From positions 1,612,001-1,676,000 of the forward strand of contig CAXXJM010000001.1 of assembly GCA_963666475.2 (NCBI GenBank): a stretch of DNA of 64,000 nucleotides, written 5' to 3'. Below are positions 54,758 to 64,000 of this stretch, one piece after another (position 1 is the first letter of the stretch; every line of letters starts with the position of its first letter). The stretch is from JBFHIZ01 sp963666475 (GTDB lineage Bacteria > Bacillota > Clostridia > Lachnospirales > Lachnospiraceae). The notes below the pieces were generated by a model. That model did not search any database. It worked only from the letters and a program-made list of their open reading frames with translations, and was not told the DNA's origin. The position numbers were made by a program, and so were the translations under genes.

Positions 54758-55954
54758 TTATAAATCGTTAATGTTTACAGATTGTGGATATCCCAATACT
54801 TCGCCTTCTTCAAAATAACGGTAGCAGGATACAAAATGTGTTTCCGATAACTTGATTTCTGGTGGATATACCCCTTCGCACATTGCTACACAAGATTCAC
54901 AACGATCTTTGAAATAACAATAGTTCGGCATGTTAACTGGATTTGGAACGCTTCCTGGAATATTGTATAATTCCTCTACTTTTTTCCCTACCACTGGTTT
55001 GGATTTCATTAGACCTATGGTATATGGATGACAAGGATTATCAAAAATTTCTTTTGCTGTTCCTTTTTCTATGACCCTTCCGGCATACATAACAACAACA
55101 TAGTCAGCCATATTCGCAACAACACCTAAGTCATGGGTGATTAGCATGATGGAGGAATTCATTTTTCCCTTAAGTTCTTTTAACAATTCTAGAATCTGCG
55201 CCTGAATGGTAACATCAAGTGCAGTTGTTGGCTCGTCAGCAATGATTAATTCTGGATTACAAGATAGTGCGATTGCAATCATAATACGCTGCCTCATTCC
55301 ACCCGAGAGTTCATGAGGATACATTTCATAAACACCTTCTTTATTTGCAATTCCTACCAACTCGAGCATTTCAAGAACACGTTCTTTTCGTTGTTCTTTG
55401 TTCAATTCCGAGCTATGCAATTTAAGAACTTCATCCACCTGATAACCAATTTTGAAAATTGGATTTAAAGAAGTCATTGGTTCCTGAAAAATCATAGAGA
55501 TACGATTTCCACGAATCTTCTGCATTTCAGAAGTTGGTGTATTTACAATATTATAAGCTACATTTTCGCCATCTTTTCCTACATTAAAACGAATTTCTCC
55601 GCCTACAGTCTGTCCTTGCGGTCTTTGCAATAATTGCATCAAGGATAGAGATGTTACAGATTTTCCACATCCAGACTCTCCTACGATACCTACTGTTGCG
55701 CATTTAGGAACGTTAAATGAAACTCCATCTACTGCACGAACGGTTCCAATATCAGTGAAGAAGTACGAACAAACGTTATCAAATTCTACGACATTCGAAG
55801 GGTCTTTCATCTCTGTCGTATAAACAGAAGGCTTCACTTTCGTATTACTTCTTTGTCTTTCCAAACGTTTTGTCAATTCACGATTGAATTTTCGAATCTG
55901 TTTTGACTCACTTCCAGATATATATGCTGAACTTTTTTTCTTATCTTTTTTCAT
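54758..55954 (-). CDS. Oligopeptide/dipeptide ABC transporter ATPase (OppD/DppD type)
   Basis: 398 residues. A basic N-terminal extension of about 55 residues precedes the ATPase with Walker A GESGCGKSV, signature LSGGMRQRI, Walker B LIIADEPTTALD, and the C-terminal Cys-containing CYFKDRCESCVAMC region. ATG 55954 has AGGAG six bases upstream. It lies between oppC and oppF; the extended N-terminus is longer than standard OppD. Confidence 0.93.
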   Translation of the reverse strand: MKKDKKKSSAYISGSESKQIRKFNRELTKRLERQRSNTKVKPSVYTTEMKDPSNVVEFDNVCSYFFTDIGTVRAVDGVSFNVPKCATVGIVGESGCGKSVTSLSLMQLLQRPQGQTVGGEIRFNVGKDGENVAYNIVNTPTSEMQKIRGNRISMIFQEPMTSLNPIFKIGYQVDEVLKLHSSELNKEQRKERVLEMLELVGIANKEGVYEMYPHELSGGMRQRIMIAIALSCNPELIIADEPTTALDVTIQAQILELLKELKGKMNSSIMLITHDLGVVANMADYVVVMYAGRVIEKGTAKEIFDNPCHPYTIGLMKSKPVVGKKVEELYNIPGSVPNPVNMPNYCYFKDRCESCVAMCEGVYPPEIKLSETHFVSCYRYFEEGEVLGYPQSVNINDL

Positions 55955-55963
55955 CACTTTCTC

Positions 55964-58009
55964 CTATTGTTTCATTTTTGGGTCGAATGCATCACGAAGA
56001 CCATCACCAACAAAGTTGAATGCAATTACGGTAAGGCAGATTAACATACCTACTGGTACCCAGATGTATGCATATTTAATCATCATTTCTGATGACTTTG
56101 TCACGGAGTTAATCATTGTTCCCCAAGTAGCCAATGGATGTTTTACTCCCAGTCCAAGGAACGATAGTGTAGATTCTGTAATAATAATCGAACCAAGTCC
56201 TGATGATGCAGTAACAATAATCTGTGGCATAACGTTTGGCACAAGATGTTTGAAAATACGTCGACTTGTGCGGACGCCAGTTGCTTCTGCTGCAACCATG
56301 AACTCTTGTTCACGTAGAGAAAGAATCTGTCCTCTTACCAGTCTGGCTACACCAGCCCATCCAAGTACACCAAGCACGACCATCAGCCAAATCATACGAA
56401 TATATGGATCCAGTTTGATCTGGTCAAATAATGCTCCAATAATAATCAAAATAGGAAGAGATGGAATACAATAGAAAATATCAACCATACGCATGATCAC
56501 ATTATCTACCCAGCCACCAAAGAAGCCGGCAATACCACCCATAATAATTCCAATGATATTTTCAATGATGATTACAACAAAACATACCAATAAAGAAACA
56601 CGTCCACCATACATCATGCGGGAAAGAATGTCCATACCATCCCCATCTGTACCAAACCAATGATCTGAGGAACTGGTAGCAAAAATATCAATCAGATAGG
56701 ATACTTTGTCGCAACTTACTACGTAGGAACCATTTTTGTCAGATACATACATTTCTGTTTCCTGTAAAATACGGTTTCCATCTGCATCCAATTCATACTG
56801 ACCATTTTCATCGAACTGTGGAATTTCCCAAACAAAAGAATCGGATAAGGATTTCTCTTCTGTCATTTTTAAAATAACATTGTGTAATTGCTCTTTGTAT
56901 TCAATATCTAAAGAATCGGTACCATCATATGCTCGTATTGCGAGCGTTGAGAAAACAGATGTAGGTTCTTCTGCATCCTGAGCATATACCAAAATCTGGT
57001 CCTCGTCCTCTGCGAGCGAATATGTCACTCCATCAGACATAAAATCCTCACCTTTTGCGAGTCCAGTTAACGCCCCTACCTTAAATCCATCGGTAATCAC
57101 CGCTACATCCGAAAATGCATCAAAAACATAGGTCGACATGTATGCTGTCAAAGCACTTTTTAAACGAGCTTTGACCGAGATTGCACCAGAACCATCCACA
57201 CTCAAGGTATATTCAGTTCCCTCAAACACAAAGGATTCATTGTCTAGATTAGACAACACTTCCGTTTCAAAGGTTTCTCCAAATGACGCTCCGGTATAAG
57301 TAAATTCACGTACTACTTTATTTACTACGTAGGTCTGTTTTCTGCCTTCGACTACTTCAAAATCCATATCCTGATAAGAAAACGAAGTTTTCCCTGAAGA
57401 GACAGCTCGTTCAACTGCATCTTTGAAATCCGCATCAAAAGCTTCTCCAGAAAAATCTAAGCTCTTCAAGATTGCATTATAGTCCGCTACTTTTTCTGCT
57501 CCAGAAATATTGGCCACTTCTTCTTGCATGTCTGCGTATAAACCATAGATATGATCCGTTTCTTTTTTCACGATATATAGATTGCCATCTGCGTCCGTTG
57601 TTGTTGTTTCTAATGTGCCTTCTGACTCCATCGTTCTTGAAATGGAATTCAAATTATTCTCAATTTCCATCGGTAAGGAAGCATCCTCAAACAACAAATA
57701 CGTCGTAAAATCAGATCTTGTTGCTGCCTGTGCATAATCCACACGTACTTCATCATATTTGTAGAAAATCTGAGTCTGACTGTATGGATAAAACAGTGGA
57801 CATACAAATGCAAAAATAAACATGATAATTAATACTACAGATCCAATGATCGCAAGTTTATTTCGAATAAAACGGTTAAAAACCAAACGTCCTGGACTTA
57901 AGACTTTGACTCTGGCCAAACTATCAAGTGCCATTTCCTCTGAATTGTCCACTTTTGAGTTTTCACTCTCTTGTCTTTTTAATTCTTCGTTAAAATTATT
58001 ATTTCCCAT
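55964..58009 (-). CDS. OppC-type permease with a large extracytoplasmic insertion
   Basis: 681 residues; usual OppC is about 300. N-terminal OppC_N part and TM1 (52-73), then an insertion of about residues 81-448. The normal permease follows: FGTDGDGMDILSRMMYG (from 452), further helices and the EAA loop (EFMVAAEATGVRTSRRIFKHLVPN). The insertion has three imperfect repeats near 206-230, 256-280 and 319-343 (F...Y.V pattern). It lies outside the cell and could be a substrate docking or receptor domain. Coupled to oppB and oppD. Confidence 0.88.
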   Translation of the reverse strand: MGNNNFNEELKRQESENSKVDNSEEMALDSLARVKVLSPGRLVFNRFIRNKLAIIGSVVLIIMFIFAFVCPLFYPYSQTQIFYKYDEVRVDYAQAATRSDFTTYLLFEDASLPMEIENNLNSISRTMESEGTLETTTTDADGNLYIVKKETDHIYGLYADMQEEVANISGAEKVADYNAILKSLDFSGEAFDADFKDAVERAVSSGKTSFSYQDMDFEVVEGRKQTYVVNKVVREFTYTGASFGETFETEVLSNLDNESFVFEGTEYTLSVDGSGAISVKARLKSALTAYMSTYVFDAFSDVAVITDGFKVGALTGLAKGEDFMSDGVTYSLAEDEDQILVYAQDAEEPTSVFSTLAIRAYDGTDSLDIEYKEQLHNVILKMTEEKSLSDSFVWEIPQFDENGQYELDADGNRILQETEMYVSDKNGSYVVSCDKVSYLIDIFATSSSDHWFGTDGDGMDILSRMMYGGRVSLLVCFVVIIIENIIGIIMGGIAGFFGGWVDNVIMRMVDIFYCIPSLPILIIIGALFDQIKLDPYIRMIWLMVVLGVLGWAGVARLVRGQILSLREQEFMVAAEATGVRTSRRIFKHLVPNVMPQIIVTASSGLGSIIITESTLSFLGLGVKHPLATWGTMINSVTKSSEMMIKYAYIWVPVGMLICLTVIAFNFVGDGLRDAFDPKMKQ

Positions 58010-58023
58010 TCTGTAGCCTCCTC

Positions 58024-59013
58024 CTAATTAATACGTACGCGAGGATCTACCACTGCGTATAAAATATCTGAAATCAAATTACCAAGAAGTGTCATAATTG
58101 CCGAAAAGGCGAGATAGAACATCGTGAACGGTATATCTCCTCTGGTCATCGAAAAATAGGATGCATATCCAATTCCTCGAATCGCAAACAAAGTTTCTGT
58201 AATTAAGGCTCCTGCAAACAGCCCAGGTAAAGATCCACCTAAAACAGTCACCAGTGGAATTAATGTATTTCGAAATGCATGACGGCTAATTACCTTGTTT
58301 TCAGGTAGTCCTTTTGCTCTTGCTGTACGAATATAATCGGAGTTCAATACCTCCAACATATTGGTACGAGTAAAACGCATGAGTCCACCAATTCCTACAA
58401 CCAATAAAGTCATAATTGGAAGAACCATATGAGCCGCCAAATCCATAAATTGTCCAAATTCACTTAAACCTGCATAATCTCTCCCCTGCATACCGCTCAG
58501 TTCAAAAATACCAAGTTTTACTGAAAAAATAAGTTTTAAAATTGTTGCCACAAAGAATGTAGGCATGGAAATACCAATTAAGGAAATAACCGTAATAGAG
58601 TAATCCGTCATACTATACTGTTTTCTGGCAGCCTGCACCCCAAGTGGCACGGCAATAATAATCTGCAAAAAGAATGCCACGCATCCCATCGTAAAACTAT
58701 ACCAGATTGTTTTGTTAAATTCTTCTGTTACTGGAATTGTCCAGTTCCAACTATCCCCAAATTCTCCTTTTACAGAGCTTTTTAGCCAAGTTGCATATCC
58801 TCCGATAATGCCTTGGTCCATACCATACTGTGCATTTAATTCATCCAACCACTGTTCCGCAGATTTTTGAGTGCCTGGTTTTTGTGACAACTCCCTTGCC
58901 ATCTGCTCTACATAGCTTGTAGGCAAAGACATTTCCAACGCGTACACAATAAATGTCACGAAGAATAAAATAATTACACTTAATCCTAATCTCTTTAGAA
59001 TAAATTTTAACAT
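58024..59013 (-). CDS. Oligopeptide ABC transporter permease OppB type
   Basis: 329 residues from ATG 59013, which has AGGCGG upstream; the longer frame runs into the hairpin region. About six helices. The typical OppB start MLKFILKRLGLSVIILFFVTFIVYAL and the EAA loop (YIRTARAKGLPENKVISRHAFRN) are present. Forms the membrane channel with the OppC-type protein. Confidence 0.93.
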   Translation of the reverse strand: MLKFILKRLGLSVIILFFVTFIVYALEMSLPTSYVEQMARELSQKPGTQKSAEQWLDELNAQYGMDQGIIGGYATWLKSSVKGEFGDSWNWTIPVTEEFNKTIWYSFTMGCVAFFLQIIIAVPLGVQAARKQYSMTDYSITVISLIGISMPTFFVATILKLIFSVKLGIFELSGMQGRDYAGLSEFGQFMDLAAHMVLPIMTLLVVGIGGLMRFTRTNMLEVLNSDYIRTARAKGLPENKVISRHAFRNTLIPLVTVLGGSLPGLFAGALITETLFAIRGIGYASYFSMTRGDIPFTMFYLAFSAIMTLLGNLISDILYAVVDPRVRIN

Positions 59014-59041
59014 TGTATTACACCGCCTGTATTTTCTATGT

Positions 59042-59117
59042 TCCGGTCCCTTGTACCGGACACCGGCTTTAAACACCATAGTAAGAGCCTTACCATGTAA
59101 GACTCTTACCAGTGTTT
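59042..59117 (-). promoter_or_regulatory. Two hairpins between the oppA-type and oppB-type genes
   Basis: One 13-bp stem with a G-U pair, GTAAGAG-centred (59081-59109), is extended by AAACAC/GTGTTT at 59071-59117. A second smaller stem, TCCGGT/ACCGGA, lies at 59042-59060. They fill the gap after the binding protein, where stem-loops commonly stabilise its mRNA or cut down permease expression. No T-run follows, so complete termination is unlikely. Confidence 0.7.
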
Positions 59118-59139
59118 GTATCTATTTTCCTGATCGGAA

Positions 59140-61545
59140 TTAGTTCATTTCTATCATTTCAACTTCTGATAACCATCCCCAGTATGGAGTGATGTCTGGA
59201 GTAACTGTGTCCAAATTTACTCGCTCTGTACTAAAGATAATACCATTTTGTCTCTGATAGGTAGGAATTTCTACTGCCCAGTCAAGTACAATTTCAAGTG
59301 CTTCTTTATATACTGATTTTCTGTATGACTGATCTGCACTTACTCTTGCTTTCATGATTAAGTCGTCTAAAGTAGCATCCTGAATATGATAATGATTTGA
59401 TTTAGATCCATCTAATTCAGTAATATTTGACGAATGATAAACCTGATACATATCAGGATCGATTGCAGCGCCCCAAGCAGCAGCCCACATATTTTCAGTA
59501 CCTGCATCAAGAGCATTCCATAATACGTTTGTATCAGATGGATCATTGATTTCAAGTGTAATACCAATGGTTGAAAGGGCTTCTTTTACTGCTGTTAAGA
59601 TTCCATAAGCTGGGTGATCTCCACCACCGTTTGCTGGGATGATTACTTCATATATCATTTCAGCTCCAGATGGTGCTGCTGTGAACATACCTGTAGCATC
59701 GTCAAATGTATATCCAGCTGCTTTGAAGAATCCGACTGCTGCATCTAATGCTGCAACATATTTGTCTTCGTCTGACATGTCTGCTGTGTAAATTGAATTT
59801 CCATCCACATCGGTAGAGTATGCTAGTGCATATCCTTCATCTGCTGGTTTTGGAGCTGCCCATGAAGTGTTTGACATTGGGTACTGAATTACAGTAGCCA
59901 TTTCTCCATAGTAAGAGTTAATAACTGTGTCACGGTATACAGCAAAGAGTGTAGCAAATGCTTTTCTCAAATCTTTAGAAGCATCACTTGCAGCATCTTC
60001 TCCAACCTTTACAGTATTTGCATTGATACCGATATATCCATATCCTAAGTTATCCACTAAGCTTGTAGTGATTAAATCACCATCGATTTCTCCATTGCTG
60101 TTATATCCTTTGATGTCTTCTAATACAGAAACAGACATCGATGGATTTGCAATGTCAAATGCCCCACTTGTCACACCAGATAATTTATCGGTGTCAGAGG
60201 TTTCTTTGTATAGCAATGTTTTTGTTTTTGCAACGCCTTTGTAGTAATTTTCATTTGCGGTAAAGGTAACTACACCATTTTCATAGCTCTGGAACACGTA
60301 TGGACCAGCTCCAAGTGGAACAGTTGTTTTATCTTTCACTCCGCTCAAATCACCTTTTGTGAATCCGAACATATTTGCATCGTAGTCATACATATCTGCT
60401 GAACCATAGTAATGTAATGGAGCTACAGTAACACCTACGTTGTAAATAGCTGTTGCGTCAAACTCTGTCATATGTATTCTAAGAGTATTGTCACCAGTTT
60501 TCATAATACCAGAAATATTTGCTACACTATCTCCAGTTGTTACACCTGCTGCGTATACTGAAACATTGTCTCCTAAGTGATTTGCAATATAACTGAATAA
60601 GTCTGTATTTGCAGTTTCTACATCTGAAAGTGTCTGGTAATCTCCGCCATATGCAGCGTCGATTTCTGTCCAGTAATCAGCAGCTGTTACAGTTGCTGTT
60701 TCATATACGGTACCTGTTCCAGCGCCTTCAATGGTTGTTCCATCTTCACTAGCTGAACCAAATCCCCAAAGCATCATTCCAAGTGCAACTTCGCTTCCTG
60801 CAACCTGGTCTAGATAATCGCTGTATCCAGCTACACAGTAATCAATGATATCCTGTGCGAAATCAACTCCAGCTGCATCAACTGCAGTCCAGTATGCAGT
60901 AGCTTCTTCTTCTGTAAAATATGTGAAATCTGTGTTTTCACGGCCTGCACCAAGAATCAAGTTTGCTTTTGATTCCATACCACTTCTATATGCTTCCATA
61001 CCTTCAATTGGAAGTGCGTTGAAAGTTGAAGAACCATCGTAGGTAGGATCTGAAAGAACATAAATACTAAAGATAACGTCATCCACGGTAAGTGGATCGC
61101 CATCACTAAATGTAAGTCCATCCATTAACGTGAAATCATAATCAACGGCACCATCTGCATTCTGTGTAACTACACAGTCAGCGATTCCGTTATAAAAGTA
61201 GTCTGTTCCGTTGTAAGCAACAGTCTCTCCCTCGATACCATTTAAGATTACATTACCTTCTCTGTCTGTACCCAGCAATGCGATGGATACGGTTGAAGCT
61301 ACGTCCTGATCATATGCAGTTGTAGCAAAGAATGGGCTGAATTTACTTGAAAAGTAGTCATATCCAACTACTAATGTAGTATCTTCTTCCACTACTGGTT
61401 CTGTTGTGTCTGTCACTGTTTCATTTGTGTTTGCATCATCAGTTGTGTTTACTGTATTTGCATTGTTTCCACAAGCAGCCAAAGATCCAGCTACCATTAC
61501 AATAGACATCACAAGAGCCAATTTTTTTAAAACTCTGTTTTTCAT
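59140..61545 (-). CDS. Oligopeptide-binding lipoprotein (OppA/DppA type), enlarged
   Basis: 801 residues, compared with about 540-600 for common OppA proteins. Lipobox LAAC with lipidated Cys26, an acidic Thr/Asn-rich linker, then the family 5 binding fold (TLMDGLTFSDGDPLTVDDVIFSIYVLSDPTYDGSSTFNALP). Extra sequence includes a region around residues 190-340 (YFTEEEATAYWTAVDAAGVDFAQ). AAAGGAGG upstream. First gene of the operon, in excess over permeases presumably by the hairpins that follow. Confidence 0.93.
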   Translation of the reverse strand: MKNRVLKKLALVMSIVMVAGSLAACGNNANTVNTTDDANTNETVTDTTEPVVEEDTTLVVGYDYFSSKFSPFFATTAYDQDVASTVSIALLGTDREGNVILNGIEGETVAYNGTDYFYNGIADCVVTQNADGAVDYDFTLMDGLTFSDGDPLTVDDVIFSIYVLSDPTYDGSSTFNALPIEGMEAYRSGMESKANLILGAGRENTDFTYFTEEEATAYWTAVDAAGVDFAQDIIDYCVAGYSDYLDQVAGSEVALGMMLWGFGSASEDGTTIEGAGTGTVYETATVTAADYWTEIDAAYGGDYQTLSDVETANTDLFSYIANHLGDNVSVYAAGVTTGDSVANISGIMKTGDNTLRIHMTEFDATAIYNVGVTVAPLHYYGSADMYDYDANMFGFTKGDLSGVKDKTTVPLGAGPYVFQSYENGVVTFTANENYYKGVAKTKTLLYKETSDTDKLSGVTSGAFDIANPSMSVSVLEDIKGYNSNGEIDGDLITTSLVDNLGYGYIGINANTVKVGEDAASDASKDLRKAFATLFAVYRDTVINSYYGEMATVIQYPMSNTSWAAPKPADEGYALAYSTDVDGNSIYTADMSDEDKYVAALDAAVGFFKAAGYTFDDATGMFTAAPSGAEMIYEVIIPANGGGDHPAYGILTAVKEALSTIGITLEINDPSDTNVLWNALDAGTENMWAAAWGAAIDPDMYQVYHSSNITELDGSKSNHYHIQDATLDDLIMKARVSADQSYRKSVYKEALEIVLDWAVEIPTYQRQNGIIFSTERVNLDTVTPDITPYWGWLSEVEMIEMN

Positions 61546-61605
61546 AATTTTTCCTCCTTTAGTTTTGACTTTCGTCTTGTATATTAAGCAGCGAACTGCG
61601 TAATA

Positions 61606-62169
61606 CTAATGCTTTGGGGCATAAAAAGTCTTTATTGATATTTTTTTTGTTTTTTGAAATAAATATAAATCTGATACTGCGAGTAGAATCGTCGAGCCAA
61701 AGAGCACATAATCTCCGTATCCAATTTCAGAAGAATGATTCATATATCCGATTGCCTGACCAATCATGATCATAATCAACAGGACAAAAAAGATGATTGG
61801 GATGCCTTTGATCCGATCCAGCGCTTTTTCTTTTTCCTCTCTTTTAAATTGTCCTTTTACACGAAACAGATAATACACTGTTTTATATAGCAGATATAAC
61901 GGAATCAGTAATAAAATAAATGGAATAGAAATATATATCACCCTCGTAAGCGTAGAATATACCATCAAAGGCGCAATAAAGAGAAAAGTCATCAAAAAAG
62001 CAAATAAAAGCAAACGAATACGTAATGCTCTTTGATCTTGTTTCGAAAGATCCAACTCGTAATAATCGCCTGTATATCGGTAATAATCTCTGACTTTCCC
62101 ATTTTCCAGTTCTTCTATTTCTAAATGATAATCATTTAAATATTTTTTTGAAATCAAAATATGCTCCAT
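61606..62169 (-). CDS. Predicted four-helix membrane protein of unknown function
   Basis: About 187 residues from an ATG at 62169 (a GTG at 62226 is also possible; neither has a clear binding site). Four hydrophobic helices in two pairs (LLLFAFLMTFLFIAPLMVYS, VIYISIPFILLLIPLYLLYKTVYYLF, IIFFVLLIMIMIGQAIGY, YVLFGSTILLAVSDLYLF) follow a soluble start. I do not recognise the family. It is upstream of the oppA-type gene, same strand, with a 60-bp gap. Confidence 0.6.
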   Translation of the reverse strand: MEHILISKKYLNDYHLEIEELENGKVRDYYRYTGDYYELDLSKQDQRALRIRLLLFAFLMTFLFIAPLMVYSTLTRVIYISIPFILLLIPLYLLYKTVYYLFRVKGQFKREEKEKALDRIKGIPIIFFVLLIMIMIGQAIGYMNHSSEIGYGDYVLFGSTILLAVSDLYLFQKTKKISIKTFYAPKH

Positions 62170-62226
62170 TCGTAAATAAAATGAAAAAAAATCAAAAAAA
62201 GGCTGAGTAAATAAAATATTACCCAC

Positions 62227-62486
62227 GCCGTTATGTGTAATCTAGCAAATACATAGTATGAGCGCAAAGCACACTTTATGGTAATAATAGATATTATTTC
62301 AAAAAAAGTCAAGCAAACTTTACAAATTTAACGCGTCAGTACGTTAAATTGTAGGCGCATTTCAAAAAGATTTTATTCATTTTTACGCATATTTATAACA
62401 ATTATTGTATATATTTACTTCTAACAAGCTCGATAGAAGTAAATATATGAATAATCATTCTTTTTATAAATTTAAAAATTTTTTAT
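62227..62486. other. Non-coding region with two inverted repeats
   Basis: No gene is visible. One perfect 9-bp repeat AATTTAACG-CGTCAGTA-CGTTAAATT lies at 62325-62350, and one perfect 14-bp repeat, ATATATTTACTTCT with a 12-nt loop, at 62409-62448. Both lie between the histidine phosphatase terminator and the membrane protein gene start, so they may be operators or RNA hairpins of that gene's leader. Confidence 0.55.
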
Positions 62487-62520
62487 CAAAAAAAGAGAAC
62501 TCAATAAAATTCTCTTTTTT
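62487..62520. terminator. Terminator after the histidine phosphatase gene
   Basis: AAAAAAAGAGAA-CTCAATAAAA-TTCTCTTTTTTT; T-runs on both strands, 17 bp beyond the stop of the phosphatase gene. Confidence 0.85.
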
Positions 62521-62536
62521 TCTTAGTTTCTTCATA

Positions 62537-63073
62537 TTAACGTTCAAATTTGACAAGTTCACAGTTCTCAACAGAATATAAAGCAAAATCCTCATTGGTC
62601 ATGTCCGAAAAATAAGAAGCCACAATTCTGGCTATTCCATTATGTGCTACGAGTAAATAGGTGTGTTGCGAGTCGCTTGTAATCTCATCAAGAAGGTTAT
62701 ATATTCTTTGTGCCATTTCAAACATGGACTCACCACCATCGTAATGATTCAAAAATTCTTTTTTTGCATGTAAAAATTCCTGTCCGTCCCTCGCAGTCGC
62801 TTCATATTTCCCAAAGCTCTGCTCCGTGAGACGTTCATCTACATAAGCCGGAACATCAATGGCATCGGAAATATGTCTTGCTGTATCAGCAGCTCGTTCT
62901 AAAGGAGAATATAAAATTCGATCAAAATGAATTCCTCGTTCCCGAATCTGTCTTCCAGCTTCTTCTGCCTGCATATGACCTAATTCTGTGAGCTCCACGT
63001 CGGTTGCTCCACATATTTTATTTTCCACATTCCAAATGGTTTGCCCATGTCGTATAAAATAAACTGCGCTCAT
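62537..63073 (-). CDS. Histidine phosphatase (phosphoglycerate mutase-like)
   Basis: 178 residues. N-terminal FIRHGQTIWN with the catalytic His9, ILYSPLERAADTARHI, and LLVAHNGIARI with the second His. Members dephosphorylate small metabolites or act as cofactor-dependent mutases; substrate unknown. It begins 11 bp after the MCP stop, so they form one transcript. Confidence 0.88.
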   Translation of the reverse strand: MSAVYFIRHGQTIWNVENKICGATDVELTELGHMQAEEAGRQIRERGIHFDRILYSPLERAADTARHISDAIDVPAYVDERLTEQSFGKYEATARDGQEFLHAKKEFLNHYDGGESMFEMAQRIYNLLDEITSDSQHTYLLVAHNGIARIVASYFSDMTNEDFALYSVENCELVKFER

Positions 63074-63084
63074 GCATCGTTCCT

Positions 63085-64000
63085 CTATTCGATTATAAAC
63101 TGATTTACACTTCCATCCAATCGATTCGCTGTTTCACCCATTTCTGCTACGACATCGTTTACTTCCTTGGATTTCACCGATACTTCACTTGCTTTCATTG
63201 CTATATTTGTAGTTCCTACTGCACCTTCCTGTGCAGTCATGTTAACATCCTTGATTGCATGTAATACGTTTTCAATCGAAGCTAATAGTTCTTCAGAAGT
63301 CGCACTAAAATCCATAACTAGATCGTTGACATATTCTGCATCAGTTTTATAATGAATCGTCATGTCTTCCATCTGTTGAAAACTTTCGTTGACATCACCC
63401 GACACAAAATCTAGCAATCTCGTCGAATCGTTTGACAAACGAGCCACTGCATCCATAACACTCGCCGTTACTTCTTGAATATGGAATACGGTTTGTTTGG
63501 ATTGTTCGGAAAGATTTTTGATTTCTGTAGCCACGACCGCAAAACCTCTTCCTGCTTCACCGGCTCTTGCTGCTTCTATTGAAGCATTCAAAGATAACAA
63601 GTTGGTTTGGTTTGTGATGCTCATAATCGCTTCAGCAAGTTCACTGATTTCATTGATGATTTTTGCATTTTCAAGAGCTGACGCCAGACTTTCTTGAATC
63701 TCCTCTTGTAGTGCCTTCGTTTGATTTCTTTTCCGAGTGGTATCCTGATTTGTTTGTTCCGCTCGATGGAAAATCTCGCTTGCTTGTACAGCTCCACTTT
63801 CTGCTCTCACCGCAATATTTTTTGCAACCTCCTCAATCTCATGAGACATTGCACTTATCTCTTCTGCAGATGCCGATGTTTCCTGCATGCCTGCTGCCAA
63901 TTCTTCTGTCGTAGCCGATACCTCCTGAATGGATGCATCTAACTCATTAACATGTCCTGTGACGCCAATGACAACATCCGTAATTCGCACCGTTTCATTT
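63085..64000 (-). CDS. Methyl-accepting chemotaxis protein, signalling domain (5' end outside window)
   Basis: The visible part (about 305 residues) is the C-terminal half: a helical stretch rich in coiled-coil residues, then the tip region MSITNQTNLLSLNASIEAARAGEAGRGFAVVATEIKNLSEQSKQ, then the return helix. The frame continues past the right edge, so sensor and HAMP are outside. Short GTG/ATG codons inside are not the start. Co-transcribed with the histidine phosphatase. Confidence 0.93.
   Translation of the reverse strand, partial: NETVRITDVVIGVTGHVNELDASIQEVSATTEELAAGMQETSASAEEISAMSHEIEEVAKNIAVRAESGAVQASEIFHRAEQTNQDTTRKRNQTKALQEEIQESLASALENAKIINEISELAEAIMSITNQTNLLSLNASIEAARAGEAGRGFAVVATEIKNLSEQSKQTVFHIQEVTASVMDAVARLSNDSTRLLDFVSGDVNESFQQMEDMTIHYKTDAEYVNDLVMDFSATSEELLASIENVLHAIKDVNMTAQEGAVGTTNIAMKASEVSVKSKEVNDVVAEMGETANRLDGSVNQFIIE

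Overview
The window is AT-rich DNA from a Firmicute, most likely a motile anaerobe of the Lachnospiraceae/Clostridium XIVa type. The basis is low GC, AGGAGG-type ribosome binding sites, a clostridial acp-acc-fab operon with FabK instead of FabI, a clostridial Cys-rich RiPP cassette, several methyl-accepting chemotaxis proteins (MCPs) and many c-di-GMP proteins. The genus cannot be fixed from this sequence alone. Almost all genes lie on the minus strand.

Layout. 1-1922: partial DNA glycosylase, S66 LD-carboxypeptidase, rhodanese lipoprotein. 1979-4183: insertion-sequence debris, namely a decayed IS3-type element and a 936-bp IS3-family element with intact ends but a deleted integrase core. 4230-16072: a RiPP (ribosomally made, modified peptide) cluster of the clostridial CLI_3235/CcpM type. 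In transcription order it has an ABC exporter, a Cys-rich precursor, a radical SAM/SPASM maturase, a TIGR04066-like protein, an acyl-carrier-related protein and an intracellular subtilisin-like protease. The protease is cut off from the rest by a three-level nest of insertion sequences: an old IS3 fragment, an IS66 with perfect inverted repeats and an 8-bp target duplication, and a second IS3-family element inside the IS66. The precursor is out of frame with its well-placed start codon and is restored by a -1 shift at an A AAA AAA heptamer.

16332-28175: PAP2 phosphatase, then the type II fatty-acid operon (acpP-accB-accC-accD-accA-fabH-fabK-NMO-fabD-fabG-fabF-fabZ-marR). It has a consensus promoter (TTGACA-17-TATAAT), a 34-bp near-palindrome at the start of the transcript, and a terminator after the MarR gene. 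fabD carries a one-base deletion at its active-site motif. 28241-32823: polyphosphate operon (PIN-PhoH, ppk, ppx/gppA). 32921-44515: signalling block with a GGDEF-EAL / solute-binding lipoprotein / MCP / GGDEF-EAL operon, a 7TM-GGDEF protein and a divergent MCP. 44541-53635: GtrA, GH3 glycosidase, a LytS/LytTR-type two-component pair, UDP-galactopyranose mutase, a membrane spermidine-synthase-like protein and small membrane proteins. 53661-61545: an opp/dpp operon whose OppC permease carries an extracytoplasmic insertion of about 370 residues. 61606-64000: a membrane protein, a histidine phosphatase and a partial MCP.

The strongest candidates for something unusual are the RiPP cluster with its frameshifted precursor, the operon joining a solute-binding protein to c-di-GMP and chemotaxis proteins, the OppC insertion, and the palindrome plus MarR control of the fatty-acid operon. 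All functional calls come from reading motifs and from remembered family knowledge. No database search was run.
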